From contig JADJPJ010000087.1 of NCBI GenBank assembly GCA_016713325.1, positions 496,001 to 560,000 of the forward strand: a DNA stretch of 64,000 nt. The letters are read 5' to 3'. The stretch's first letter is position 1; the number at the start of each line of letters is the position of its first letter. Both the position numbers and the translations under genes were made by a program. The stretch is from Candidatus Flexifilum affinis. Lineage in GTDB: Bacteria > Chloroflexota > Anaerolineae > Aggregatilineales > Phototrophicaceae. Shown piece by piece: positions 17,392 through 25,831 of this stretch. Below the pieces are notes generated by a model. That model had not been told where the DNA came from. It worked only from the letters and a program-made list of their open reading frames with translations, and made no database searches.

Positions 17392-17420
17392 TTGGCGGTG
17401 TTGTCGCATGATGCTATAAT
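17392..17420 (+). promoter_or_regulatory. Promoter of the IscA-like gene
   Basis: TTGGCG (17392-17397), a 17-bp spacer and a perfect TATAAT (17415-17420) with an extended TGC just before it. The ATG is 42 bp downstream, preceded by GAAGGA. The gene therefore has its own promoter despite following the regulator. Confidence 0.6.
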
Positions 17421-17462
17421 GGACTCAGAGAAATCAAGCACGCCGAGAAGAAGGACTCGAAA

Positions 17463-17891
17463 ATGGTATTCGAACCAATCACCAATACCGATGTGGCTAC
17501 CGATGAGATGGTGATGACTGTCACGCCTGCCGCGACTAACATCATTCGCTCTCTTCTGGAACAGCGTCAGATCCCCGGCTATGCTCTTCGGGTCTTCGTG
17601 GCCGGCGGCGGCTGCTCAGGTCTGCAATATGGTATGGCGTTCGAGCCGACCCCCAAGGACTTTGATGCGGTTATCGACGCGGGCGACGGCGTGCGCTTGG
17701 TGGTGGACCCCACCAGCCTCATGTATCTTCAGGGCGCCTGCATCGATTATGTGGATAGCCTGATGGGCGGCGGGTTCCGCATCGATAACCCGAATGCGGT
17801 TTCATCCTGCGGTTGCGGTCACTCCTTCAAGACAGGCCAGGACGCCAGCGCAGAAGATTCTTCGTGCGGCTGCGGCAGCTGCAGCCACTAG
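17463..17891 (+). CDS. IscA/HesB-type Fe-S carrier with extra Cys-rich tail
   Basis: A 142-residue A-type Fe-S carrier that should receive and deliver [2Fe-2S] or [4Fe-4S] clusters to apo-proteins. The three canonical ligands are visible: Cys51 in 'GGGCSGLQY', and Cys116 and Cys118 in 'SSCGCGHSF'. The usual family ends a few residues after CGCG. Here a further 20-residue tail repeats 'SSCGCGSC' and adds Cys135, Cys137 and Cys140, doubling the C-terminal motif. Location directly after a SufR-like gene fits Fe-S homeostasis. Confidence 0.88.
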   Translation: MVFEPITNTDVATDEMVMTVTPAATNIIRSLLEQRQIPGYALRVFVAGGGCSGLQYGMAFEPTPKDFDAVIDAGDGVRLVVDPTSLMYLQGACIDYVDSLMGGGFRIDNPNAVSSCGCGHSFKTGQDASAEDSSCGCGSCSH

Positions 17892-17902
17892 ATTGCCCAC
17901 CA

Positions 17903-17944
17903 AACAAGCGCCGGCCGGCGAGATCTCGCCGGCCGGCGCTTGTT
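17903..17944. terminator. Perfect 21-bp palindrome, probable bidirectional terminator
   Basis: Both 21-bp arms are exact complements (aacaagcgccggccgg... and its mirror), very GC-rich, centred between 17923 and 17924. It lies 11 bp after the IscA-like stop, between convergent genes. The U-tract is poor (TTGTT), so it may act as a bidirectional barrier terminator or transcript-end stabiliser. Confidence 0.7.
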
Positions 17945-17971
17945 GTAAGTATTCCACTGCAAGCTTGATTT

Positions 17972-18754
17972 TTAACTTCTGCGCAGAGACCCAATAGCCA
18001 GACCTAACAACCCAAGCCCGCCGAGGACCACAATTGGCACGATCGGCGGTGTCCCTGAGCTTGCCTGAATACCCTCTGCCCCGTCATTTGGCTCAATTGA
18101 GTCGCCAACCTGTGTGGGAACCGGGGCATTCAGCCCTGGTGGATACGTAAATGTCGGCATAGGTGTTAGTGCCTGTCCATCGGCGCTGCTGCCTAGAGCC
18201 TCCAGCCCACCAACCTGGACCGTGGCCGTCAGCACCCCGCCCGGCGTCTGAATGAGCAGAGCCAGGGTGGCCTCGCTATCCGAAACGGCATTTGAACCGG
18301 CAGACTGCTGTGCGAACGGGTCGATTTCGGGAACAGCCAGCAGATCTCCGGTCACATTGACGAGTTCGCCATACACCCACCCTCTCCCATTGGGGGCCGC
18401 CGGATACTGGAACTGAATCCACGACACATAGCGAGCGATAACTGTAAAAGTCTCGCCGGCCCGGATCGTCCCTAGCTGCGCCGCTTCGGTACTCGGTTCG
18501 GCGCGTACGTTGGCGAAGTCGCGTGCCTCGATGCGCACGAGACTGACCGGCGTGGGTGGCGGTGTCGCCGTCGCGAATTCATTCACTTCCGGCGCAGGCG
18601 TTGTTGGGATCAACGGGGAGAGATTGATGATGGCCGGCGTTGCAGTCGCTTCCTGCGCCAGGGCCGGCTCTGCGATTATCGTAGTCAGCAGCAGCCAGAC
18701 TGCCGACAGAAGGATAAGGACCTTCATCGGTGGATTATGTCTCATCATTTTCAC
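17972..18754 (-). CDS. Exported SH3b-domain protein with C-terminal membrane anchor
   Basis: A 260-residue protein with an N-terminal signal peptide ('LILLSAVWLLLTTIIAEPALA'-type, about residues 11-32, quoted partly), a Pro/Thr-rich linker, and one SH3b domain ('ARDFANVRAEPSTEAAQLGT' region, about 76-135). A second linker and a C-terminal transmembrane helix ('IVPIVVLGGLGLLGLAIG') ending in Arg-Arg follow. This resembles a membrane-anchored wall-binding protein. The GTG start overlaps the stop of the upstream M23 lipoprotein gene (GTGA), and an ATG two codons later is possible. Confidence 0.7.
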   Translation of the reverse strand: MKMMRHNPPMKVLILLSAVWLLLTTIIAEPALAQEATATPAIINLSPLIPTTPAPEVNEFATATPPPTPVSLVRIEARDFANVRAEPSTEAAQLGTIRAGETFTVIARYVSWIQFQYPAAPNGRGWVYGELVNVTGDLLAVPEIDPFAQQSAGSNAVSDSEATLALLIQTPGGVLTATVQVGGLEALGSSADGQALTPMPTFTYPPGLNAPVPTQVGDSIEPNDGAEGIQASSGTPPIVPIVVLGGLGLLGLAIGSLRRS

Positions 18755-20316
18755 CAGGAGACTTGATTGTCAGCGATATTCCTCCCCTGCTCGGCGACGC
18801 GTCGTTCCGTATCGGTGAGCATGTAGCCCTGATACTCTTGACCCTGCAGACCCTCGAAGGACCAATTCCCCATCACCAACTCTGGCCGAAGAAATGCATC
18901 CTTGCATGACGGACAGCCTACTGGTATCCACTCGCCGTTGTAGCGACGCGCAAAGTGCAGATGAGTTCCATTTGAGAAGCCTCCTTCGCAGGATGGCCTT
19001 CCAATTCTGTCACCGGTGCGAACGGTGGCACCTTCGGCAATTCTATCCCGTGTAGCGATGTGTAGATAGAGTAGCGTCCATCCCGTCGACTCATCCCCAT
19101 CCCCGTCCAGATCGATGACGACCGATCCGTCTCCACTGCGCGCAATGACGCCATCAGCAGCAGCGGTCGCGAAATAATCGGACTCGTAGCAGGCGGTAGT
19201 CTTCTCGGTCAGATCGTCAGGCGGCGCGAAGTCGACTGCTGCCCACGCACTGCCCGAACCCCAGCCGCCGTGAGGCCCTCCGGTGAAAAACCACGTTTCG
19301 CCGGAAGAGAATGGCAGAGTCAACGCCGGCTGTGCGATTCCTGTGGGCACAGGTGCGCCCTGCCCATCTTGAAATGGATCCTGGAACAGACTCGCATAGG
19401 TCGCGTAGAATCCCTCAGGATCGACCTGTCCCCGCCACTCGTCGAGTGTCGCTGTCAGACTGAGAAGATACTGAACCCCGACAGTCGCAGCGTTCAGCGA
19501 AGGCTCTACGAGAACGCGCGAGGGTTCGATGGTTTGCAATCGCGAGAAAGTGTTCTGCTGCCACCCGTAATAGCCTCGATTCAGGTTGTCCGCTGCCCAT
19601 GTGAGCTGGCGATACAACCCTTTTCGGTCGAATCCAGCGGGGGATGCTGGAGCACCGAGCGGATAATCAATCGCTGCCTGGCTCAACTGCGGCTGGCTGA
19701 TCCACCGGCCTTTGTATTCCAGGAGGGCCAGAAGTAATCGAGCATCGACGCTGTATTCTAGCGAAACACGCGTAACAATTGCCGTCGCGCTGAGGAGTTC
19801 GGCGTCCACCACATCGGTCGCCTGTCGAATGTATCCTGACTGGCCGGCAATGTAGGCCGAAGGATCAAACGCTCGGCTACCAGGGCCGCGTACCAGGCGG
19901 TTGTCCGGAAGCATTGCGAAGGCGCTACCTGGTGTCTCCGCGATACTGGGTAACCTCAGAACCTGGCCAACCTCCAGAGCATCCGGATTCTCCAGTTGAT
20001 TCTCGCTGACCAGCAGCTCCATCGGCAGCGTATACCGTTCGGCAATCGCGAACAGAGTGTCGCCCGCCTGAACGGTATACTCCTGAACTTGTTGGGGCTG
20101 TCCGTTGCTCGACTGCGACGGAATGGTCGGCACAACGGTTGGGGACGCGAAGTTAAGCGCCGTCGCCGTCGGATTGCCATCTGCCGGCAGGAACGTCGCC
20201 GTGATCACAATCACCTGTTCTGGCGCTGGCGTCAGCGCACATCCGCCAAGCACTGCCGCCCACACAAGGGCGGCAAGCAAATAGTGAAAAAGCCTGCGAC
20301 CTATTGAAAGCTCCAT
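18751..20316 (-). CDS. LysM-M23 peptidase-like lipoprotein
   Basis: A 521-residue lipoprotein from ATG 20316. A hydrophobic leader ending in 'LGGCALTP' (lipobox) is followed by a LysM domain ('YTVQAGDTLFAIAERYTLP'), a long middle domain, and a C-terminal M23/LytM-like fold ('GVIARSGDG...', 'LYLHIATRDRI', 'GTHLHFARR'). In M23 enzymes the zinc ligands are H-x3-D and HxH. 'THLHFA' keeps HxH, and 'AAVDFAP' lacks the first His, so catalysis may be lost. The start overlaps the upstream WD40 gene by 16 bp, so it is probably translationally coupled. An internal Asp-rich 'DLDGDGDEST' loop could bind calcium. Confidence 0.75.
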   Translation of the reverse strand: MELSIGRRLFHYLLAALVWAAVLGGCALTPAPEQVIVITATFLPADGNPTATALNFASPTVVPTIPSQSSNGQPQQVQEYTVQAGDTLFAIAERYTLPMELLVSENQLENPDALEVGQVLRLPSIAETPGSAFAMLPDNRLVRGPGSRAFDPSAYIAGQSGYIRQATDVVDAELLSATAIVTRVSLEYSVDARLLLALLEYKGRWISQPQLSQAAIDYPLGAPASPAGFDRKGLYRQLTWAADNLNRGYYGWQQNTFSRLQTIEPSRVLVEPSLNAATVGVQYLLSLTATLDEWRGQVDPEGFYATYASLFQDPFQDGQGAPVPTGIAQPALTLPFSSGETWFFTGGPHGGWGSGSAWAAVDFAPPDDLTEKTTACYESDYFATAAADGVIARSGDGSVVIDLDGDGDESTGWTLLYLHIATRDRIAEGATVRTGDRIGRPSCEGGFSNGTHLHFARRYNGEWIPVGCPSCKDAFLRPELVMGNWSFEGLQGQEYQGYMLTDTERRVAEQGRNIADNQVSW

Positions 20317-21593
20317 ATTCCGATACTGCCATCTGCAACTTTCAGCGGGGTAGCGAAGAGCTGCGCTGTGTTCAACACACTGATTACTTCTTGCCCGTTC
20401 ACGCGTTCTGCATAAACGAGGTGCCGGCTGTCTGGAGACCACACCCGGTGACTCTGTGCGAACTGGTCGAAGAAGGTCAGCAGATAAACCTGTTCGTTGG
20501 TGGGAACGAAACTGCTGAAGGTGTTTTCAGTTTCGGCGGCCAGATCGAGGACTGTCCATGCCAGACCGACAGGAGGCTGCTGCATGGACGCCAGTCGCGC
20601 TCCGATGTCGGCCTTCGCGCTGAACTGGTCGGGGTCGTCGATACTCAGCGTGATGAAGGCGATCTTCTGGCTGTCCGGCGACCAGAAGAATGCGACCACG
20701 CCAGTCTGGAACGATCGGCGGATCTCTTCACCGGTTGAGGCATCGACAACGACGAGTTCTGCGCGGTTGTCGGTGTACGCAATTCGTTGTCCATCGGGCG
20801 ACCACAGAAACGCGGTCGGCCCTTGAAGGCCTGTCACAAGCGGCGTGACAGTTTCGTCCACAGAACCGATCATAAGCTGCTCGCGCTCGTTCTGGAGGTC
20901 GAGACCGGCGATCAGCAGGCGGTCGTCTATCGGCGACCATGAGGGAGCACCAAATGCGCCTGCCGACGCATCCAGATTGCTGCTGATTTCCCCTTCGACT
21001 GTGTCATAGATATCGAGGTCGGTATTGTTGCGATGCCACAGCATGCGCGTTCCGTCCGGGCTCCAGCTGAAGTAAAACGGTGAGCCGTTATCGGTGAGCA
21101 CGGCCTGGTCATCCGCCTCCAGATCGCGGACCAGTTCAACCACGAAACCACCTGCCGAAGGCCTGGTGAGGAGCACGGCCAGATCACGGCACACAGCGTC
21201 ATCCAAGCAGTTCTGCGGTGACCAGTACGCGTAGGTAAAAACATCAAGGTCAAAGAGATGAGCACTCGTGGCAGGCAACTGGCCATCTCCGGAGATCAGG
21301 ACTTCGGTGCCGATAAAATCCTCCCGGTCGAATACGCTGGCAAACAGGGCAAGTCGTCCATCTGTGGACCATGTTGGCCACTGATAGAAGCGCGGAGATC
21401 TTCCGCTAGTGCGGGCATCTTCCGTTAGTTGCATTGGAGACTCGCTGCCGACGCGAACGGTGTACGCGTTCAGATCGGCGCCGATAAATGCGATTTGTCC
21501 CGGCGGCAGTTCAGGATTTTCCTGTGCGAAGAGCACATGATTCGACAGCGCCAGAGCAGCAAGGGCGACGAACAATACTCGCCGAAGATTCAT
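20301..21593 (-). CDS. Exported WD40/TolB-like beta-propeller protein
   Basis: A 430-residue protein with a signal peptide ('VLFVALAALALSNHVLFAQ', about residues 6-24). Repeated 'WSPDG..IAY'-type motifs (for example 'WSPDGTRMLW', 'WSPDGQRIAYTD', 'WSPDSQKIAFI', 'WSPDSRHLVYAE') are diagnostic of PD40/TolB propellers. No enzymatic domain is seen. It is the first of three overlapping minus-strand genes (propeller, LysM-M23 lipoprotein, SH3b anchor), which together look like a cell-envelope operon. GGGAAGC precedes the ATG. Confidence 0.8.
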   Translation of the reverse strand: MNLRRVLFVALAALALSNHVLFAQENPELPPGQIAFIGADLNAYTVRVGSESPMQLTEDARTSGRSPRFYQWPTWSTDGRLALFASVFDREDFIGTEVLISGDGQLPATSAHLFDLDVFTYAYWSPQNCLDDAVCRDLAVLLTRPSAGGFVVELVRDLEADDQAVLTDNGSPFYFSWSPDGTRMLWHRNNTDLDIYDTVEGEISSNLDASAGAFGAPSWSPIDDRLLIAGLDLQNEREQLMIGSVDETVTPLVTGLQGPTAFLWSPDGQRIAYTDNRAELVVVDASTGEEIRRSFQTGVVAFFWSPDSQKIAFITLSIDDPDQFSAKADIGARLASMQQPPVGLAWTVLDLAAETENTFSSFVPTNEQVYLLTFFDQFAQSHRVWSPDSRHLVYAERVNGQEVISVLNTAQLFATPLKVADGSIGIWSFQ

Positions 21594-21706
21594 AGCTGCT
21601 TCCCTTATTCTAAACCTGTCGTAATGCTTGGGGTTTAATTGTATACTACCGGTCAGTTTTGGACATCCGTGTCGAACGGTTAATCCCTTTTCGAGGAGTG
21701 AGCAAT

Positions 21707-22033
21707 ATGCCTTCGCGTGAAGAAGTGTCAGCGATCTTTGACAATATGGTGAAACGCTTTAATCCTGCGAAAGCCGAGGGCGTGAACGCAGTCATCGCGT
21801 TCGAATTGTCCGGCGATAATGGCGGAACCTATTGGATGAAGCTTGCCGACGGAACCATGCAGGTGGGCAGCGGCGCGGCCGAAAACCCTAAAATGACGGT
21901 GCGCGCCTCGGCTGACGACTTCGCCGCGATGATTTCGGGCGCCATCAATCCCATGCAGGCCTTCATGATGGGCAAGATCAAAATTCAGGGCGACACTGGG
22001 CTTGCTATGAAGCTCATGCCCCTTCTTACCTGA
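21707..22033 (+). CDS. SCP2 sterol-binding domain protein
   Basis: A 108-residue cytoplasmic protein consisting of a single SCP2-like lipid-binding fold: 'GTYWMKLADGTMQVGSG', 'PKMTVRASADDFAAMISG' and 'MGKIKIQGDTGLAMKLMPLL' follow the usual order of the family. It probably binds a hydrophobic ligand such as a fatty acyl group. I chose the ATG at 21707 because GAGGAG precedes it; the open frame extends further upstream without a good start. It is monocistronic and divergent from the propeller operon. Confidence 0.85.
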   Translation: MPSREEVSAIFDNMVKRFNPAKAEGVNAVIAFELSGDNGGTYWMKLADGTMQVGSGAAENPKMTVRASADDFAAMISGAINPMQAFMMGKIKIQGDTGLAMKLMPLLT

Positions 22034-22054
22034 TCTCAGCAGGTTGAGAAAGTA

Positions 22055-22091
22055 CGCGGCCCACCTCGACCGATCGGCGAGATGGGCCGCG
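22055..22091. terminator. Stem-loop downstream of the SCP2 gene
   Basis: The arms cgcggccca and tgggccgcg are perfect 9-bp complements, with a further ctcg/cgag pairing in the loop. The structure lies 21 bp after the SCP2 stop and 48 bp before the end of the convergent HEAT gene. There is no clear U-tract. Confidence 0.5.
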
Positions 22092-22139
22092 CTGCTTAAT
22101 GACACGACGTGATCACGCCATCATGCACAATCTGCCGGT

Positions 22140-23151
22140 CTAGTCACCATAGTCCAGCATGTACAGCGCTCCGCGGCTCAACGATGCATTGCCGATAGCC
22201 TCTTCAATCGCGTCTTTGAGGCCTTCGTCTTTTGCCTTCATAGCCCTCTGTAGCAAATGATTCAGGATGCGTAGCGACTCATCCCCTCCGATTTCGCCCA
22301 GCGACCAGATCGCGACCTCCTGTATCTCGCGGTCTGGATCCGAAGCCAGCTTCGCAAGGTCCGGTACCGCTTCCTCAATTTCGAGTTCACCCGCGGCACG
22401 CGCAGCCTCGTAGCGAATCTCGTCGTCGGAGTCGGTGATTTCCTCCTAGGACAGTATTCGCCCATGTCTCGTCGCACGACCGACCCATCGCGTAGAGCGC
22501 GCTGACGTTCATCTGATGGTCGCTGCTTTCATAGGCATCTCGAATCGCCGCATTCACGTTGTCGCTGCTTGAGTTGGCCAACGCCTCCAGTGCCCGGCGG
22601 CGGACATCGATCTCCTCGCCGGCATTCCGGTAGATCGAATGGGCAAGTTCCTGTGCCTTGTCTGTCTCTTCAATGGGCAGCTCATCGATCTCACCGGCAT
22701 AGATGAACCGGCCCAGGCCGCTCGCGGCAGCTGCACGGCCAAGCGGACTCTCGTCGCTCGTTGCCATAGTCATCAGGATGTGCATATGCTCCAGCGAGAC
22801 ATCATCCCAGAGCAGATCGATAGCAGCCGCACGAATGGCCGCGGACTCATCGCGCAGTGCAAATTGCCCAAACGCGCTGTAATCCAGATCGAAGTTCGTT
22901 TCGCTGGCCTCGGTCAATGCTTGCATGAGGCGCAGACGATAGTCATCGTCCAACCCATCCCAGATTGGCCGTAGCCGTTCGATATTCTCGTCGCTCAGCT
23001 CGGACAGACCATAATAGATGGACGTGCTGATGACGCCTTCGCTTGCTTCTTCCTCAATGAGTGCCGTGACAAGCGTATCGAATTCGACGGGTTCCGGCTG
23101 GGAATCGCGCGGATTGTCGTCCTGAAAGGGATAGATTTTGGGTGTTGTCAT
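22140..23151 (-). CDS. HEAT-repeat protein, interrupted by a +1 frameshift
   Basis: Two frames together encode a HEAT/PBS-lyase-like repeat protein of about 336 residues. The 5' frame runs to 'DETWANTVL' near 22450. After one extra G in the ctaggagg stretch (about 22447-22450) the homologous frame continues as 'EEITDSDDEIRYEAARAAGE', then 'EVAIWSLGEIGG', and ends at a TAG at 22140-22142. The repeats ('IRAAAIDLLWDDVS', 'GRAAAASGLGRF') are typical all-alpha protein-interaction modules. The gene follows rseP by 19 bp. The frameshift may be a sequence error, because both sides keep good repeat periodicity. Confidence 0.75.
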
Positions 23152-23170
23152 GATCTCAGATTCACGCCTC

Positions 23171-24622
23171 TCATCGCAGAAGATCGGTGAGTGGATTCGC
23201 GATATCGTTCAGGAGCACCACGACCATCAGGGACAGCAGCAGCGCGAGCCCCACCAGGTGCACCATGCCTTCGCGCTCAGGGGCGATCGGTCGCCCTCGC
23301 ACCACCTCGACCAGTACGAACAGGATGCGGCCGCCATCCAGAGCCGGGATGGGCAGCAGGTTTGTGAGTCCGAGCGCAATGCTGATCAGCGCCATGAATT
23401 CCAGGATAATCCCTGGCTGATTGCGCTCGATGCTCTCTTGCAGGAAGAAACCGCCAACCTGGCTAATTCCGAGCGGGCTGGTGACTCGCAATGACTCAGG
23501 GTCTGCTGTGCCGGAGAGAAGCTGGCCGGGGATCGCCGCTATGGTCGAGAAGACATTGCCAACGCGCTCGAAGCTGTAAGTGACGGCCTCGCCCAGTGCA
23601 AGCGGTTGCAGTTCGGTCCGCAGCCCTTCCTGGAACGCCAGACCCAGCCCACGGTTGTATTGAGCATCAGCGATGGTCACGCCGATCGCGCCCTCGCCTT
23701 CCGGCGGATTGCTTCTTGGAGTCAGAAGAAGATCGACCTCTGCATTGTCGCGCAGCACGGTGATCGTCACTTCCTGGTCGAGATGATCGGCCGTAAAGCC
23801 CTGAAGATCCGGAACGCCGTTCACCGGCTCACCATTGAAGCGGAGTACCAGATCATCCGGAAGCAGCCCCGCTGTAGCCGCGGGTGAATTCTCGGCGACG
23901 AGAACAACGATGGGATGATTCTGTGTCGCGGCGTCCGCAACGGCGCTATCCCCCGCGTATGTCAGGTCAAGCGTCTCCTCTTCCGCGGTCTCCGTTGCTG
24001 GACGGATGACCTCAATGGTTACTGGGGCGACCGATGCCGCAAGCGCGCTGAGCAAATCGGCGCCTGTCTCGAATGTCTGCCCGTCTACGCTAGCGATTAC
24101 ATCCCCTTCACGTAGCCCCATATCACTCAGCGAGCCTTCAGTGTCAAGCGAGATGATACTGACCAGCCCACCTGCGACGTTCGGTACACCCATCAGGCCG
24201 ATGACAATGAACAGCACGATCGCGAACATAAAGTTCACCAGCGCACCGCCGGCCAGAAAGAAGATTCTCGCCAGTGGTTCTGCTTCATTGACCGACACAG
24301 CCTTGGCGAAGCCTCGTTCGACAGCGACCTTACGATCCTCTTCGAGGGCATCATCACCCATCTGTCGGACCATGTCCTCCCCGAGCGGCCGCACAAAACC
24401 GCCGAGCGGCAGCCAGTTCAATGTGTAGTCTGTGCCTCCGGCGGTGAACAGTTTCACCATCCGAGGTGGCATACCAATGCCAAACTCGAGGATGGTGATG
24501 CCTACGAGCTTGGCCGCGACGAAGTGCCCAATCTCATGTACCAGTACAGCCGGAATCAAAACGACGACGAAAGCGATTACCGCGGACAGGACATCATTGC
24601 CCAGGAGAAATTCAAACATCAA
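23171..24622 (-). CDS. rseP: RIP metalloprotease RseP (site-2 protease, M50)
   Basis: A 483-residue intramembrane zinc protease. The active-site 'VLVHEIGHFVAAK' (HExxH) lies in the first transmembrane segment, and the second metal-binding element 'NLLPIPALDGGRILF' lies near residue 425. Two PDZ domains lie between ('GLREGDVIASVDGQ' and 'GLLPDDLVLRFNGEPV'). Such enzymes cleave membrane-anchored anti-sigma factors or signal-peptide remnants. Either of two consecutive ATGs may be the start. The HEAT-repeat gene follows in the same operon. Confidence 0.95.
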   Translation of the reverse strand: MMFEFLLGNDVLSAVIAFVVVLIPAVLVHEIGHFVAAKLVGITILEFGIGMPPRMVKLFTAGGTDYTLNWLPLGGFVRPLGEDMVRQMGDDALEEDRKVAVERGFAKAVSVNEAEPLARIFFLAGGALVNFMFAIVLFIVIGLMGVPNVAGGLVSIISLDTEGSLSDMGLREGDVIASVDGQTFETGADLLSALAASVAPVTIEVIRPATETAEEETLDLTYAGDSAVADAATQNHPIVVLVAENSPAATAGLLPDDLVLRFNGEPVNGVPDLQGFTADHLDQEVTITVLRDNAEVDLLLTPRSNPPEGEGAIGVTIADAQYNRGLGLAFQEGLRTELQPLALGEAVTYSFERVGNVFSTIAAIPGQLLSGTADPESLRVTSPLGISQVGGFFLQESIERNQPGIILEFMALISIALGLTNLLPIPALDGGRILFVLVEVVRGRPIAPEREGMVHLVGLALLLSLMVVVLLNDIANPLTDLLR

Positions 24623-24725
24623 GAGACCTTACGTCTGCTTCCTGAACGGTAGAATTGCCTTTCCTCAAAATTGAGGCTGGCTTGATTATAGGACGGAGTA
24701 CAATGCAGAACAAACGACGGATTAC

Positions 24726-25709
24726 TTACGCGAGGCGTTCGATCGTCACACCGCCCCCTGGGGGCGCGGTGCGAACATCCTTGATCCCAGACAGCGTGAC
24801 CAGTCTCTTTCTTACCTCGTCGGCGCTTCCTGCGCCGCAGATGCAATGAACGTTCGGGCCAGCGTCCAGGGTATAGCATACCTCCAGGCCCTCCGATCGC
24901 CAGCGGCGCACGGCGTCCATGATGCCCATCGTTTCCGGCAGCCAGTAAAAGAGCGGTGGCCGGCTGGTCATCATGATCGCGTGCATCATGTTGCTGTCTT
25001 CTTCCACAACCTGTGCAAGCCGCTGAAAATTCCGCCCAAGCAGCGCCTCCTTGCAGCGTTCGAGACGGCGAGCAACGCCCTCGACGCGGGCAAACTGAAG
25101 ATCGCTGGTCCGCGCGGAAGCGTGCCCGGCGGTCGATCCGACGGCTTTGTGGCTGGTGCTGACGACCGCGATCATGTCAACCAGGCCCCAATAGTCCGGC
25201 GAGGCGATGCTTTCCGCAAAGGAGTTGTCATGCGTATCCGCGGCGTGCCATTCGACGAAGCCTGCAGGGATTGAGCGCGACGCGGAGCCCGAGCCGAGAC
25301 GCGCCAGGGTGGTCAGAACACGCTCACTCAGCTCATGTCCCGCAGCGACCGTCGCGGCAGCAGTGAGCGCGGCAAACGCGGCGGCCGACGATGCGATCCC
25401 TGTTCCGGTTGGGAAGTTATTCTCTGAATGCACGTCGGCGCGCCCCTGAATGCCCAGACGCTCACGCAGCGCATCAAGATGCCGCACCACACGTGCCAGT
25501 GGCTCACCCGAGGCTTCGCTGCCATTCAGAGTCAGACGGTCGTTCTCCGTATCCGTGGTCCATGTGACCTCCGTAGTCGTGGTGAGGCCGCTGAGGTTGA
25601 AACTTAGCGACGAATTCTCCGGTAGGCGCAGGCGATCATCGCGATTGCCCCAGTACTTGATGAGAGCGATGTTTGGATGGGCTTGAGCGCGTGCGCTACT
25701 CTGTGGCAT
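24726..25709 (-). CDS. mvaD: Mevalonate (di)phosphate decarboxylase of the GHMP family
   Basis: A 327-residue protein that decarboxylates a phosphorylated mevalonate. 'NIALIKYWGNRD' (about residues 13-24), 'FPTGTGIASSAAAFAAL' and 'SGSASRSIPAGFVEWHA' are family signatures. The catalytic Arg and the Asp of 'TLDAGPNVHCICG' are present. The neighbouring mevalonate kinase and IPK remnant suggest it is the phosphomevalonate decarboxylase of the alternative pathway, as shown for Roseiflexus, rather than classical diphosphomevalonate decarboxylase. That distinction cannot be made by eye. It is divergent from the kinase gene. Confidence 0.88.
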   Translation of the reverse strand: MPQSSARAQAHPNIALIKYWGNRDDRLRLPENSSLSFNLSGLTTTTEVTWTTDTENDRLTLNGSEASGEPLARVVRHLDALRERLGIQGRADVHSENNFPTGTGIASSAAAFAALTAAATVAAGHELSERVLTTLARLGSGSASRSIPAGFVEWHAADTHDNSFAESIASPDYWGLVDMIAVVSTSHKAVGSTAGHASARTSDLQFARVEGVARRLERCKEALLGRNFQRLAQVVEEDSNMMHAIMMTSRPPLFYWLPETMGIMDAVRRWRSEGLEVCYTLDAGPNVHCICGAGSADEVRKRLVTLSGIKDVRTAPPGGGVTIERLA

Positions 25710-25759
25710 GGTCGTTCGTCAAACCTCTCTTTGGGTACCCTACTCTGCCGACGGCGTGA

Positions 25760-25789
25760 GTATACAGGATGACCGTGCCCCGCTATAAT
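25760..25789. promoter_or_regulatory. Divergent -10 boxes between mvaD and mevalonate kinase
   Basis: Plus strand TATAAT at 25784-25789 points towards the kinase gene (ATG 25832). Minus strand TATACT (complement of 25760-25765) points towards mvaD. No good -35 is seen for either. The two boxes are only 18 bp apart, so the divergent promoters must overlap and may be co-regulated. Confidence 0.35.
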
Positions 25790-25831
25790 CCCCATCATCA
25801 ATGGCGAGCCAGCCAAAAGGATTCGCAGAAC

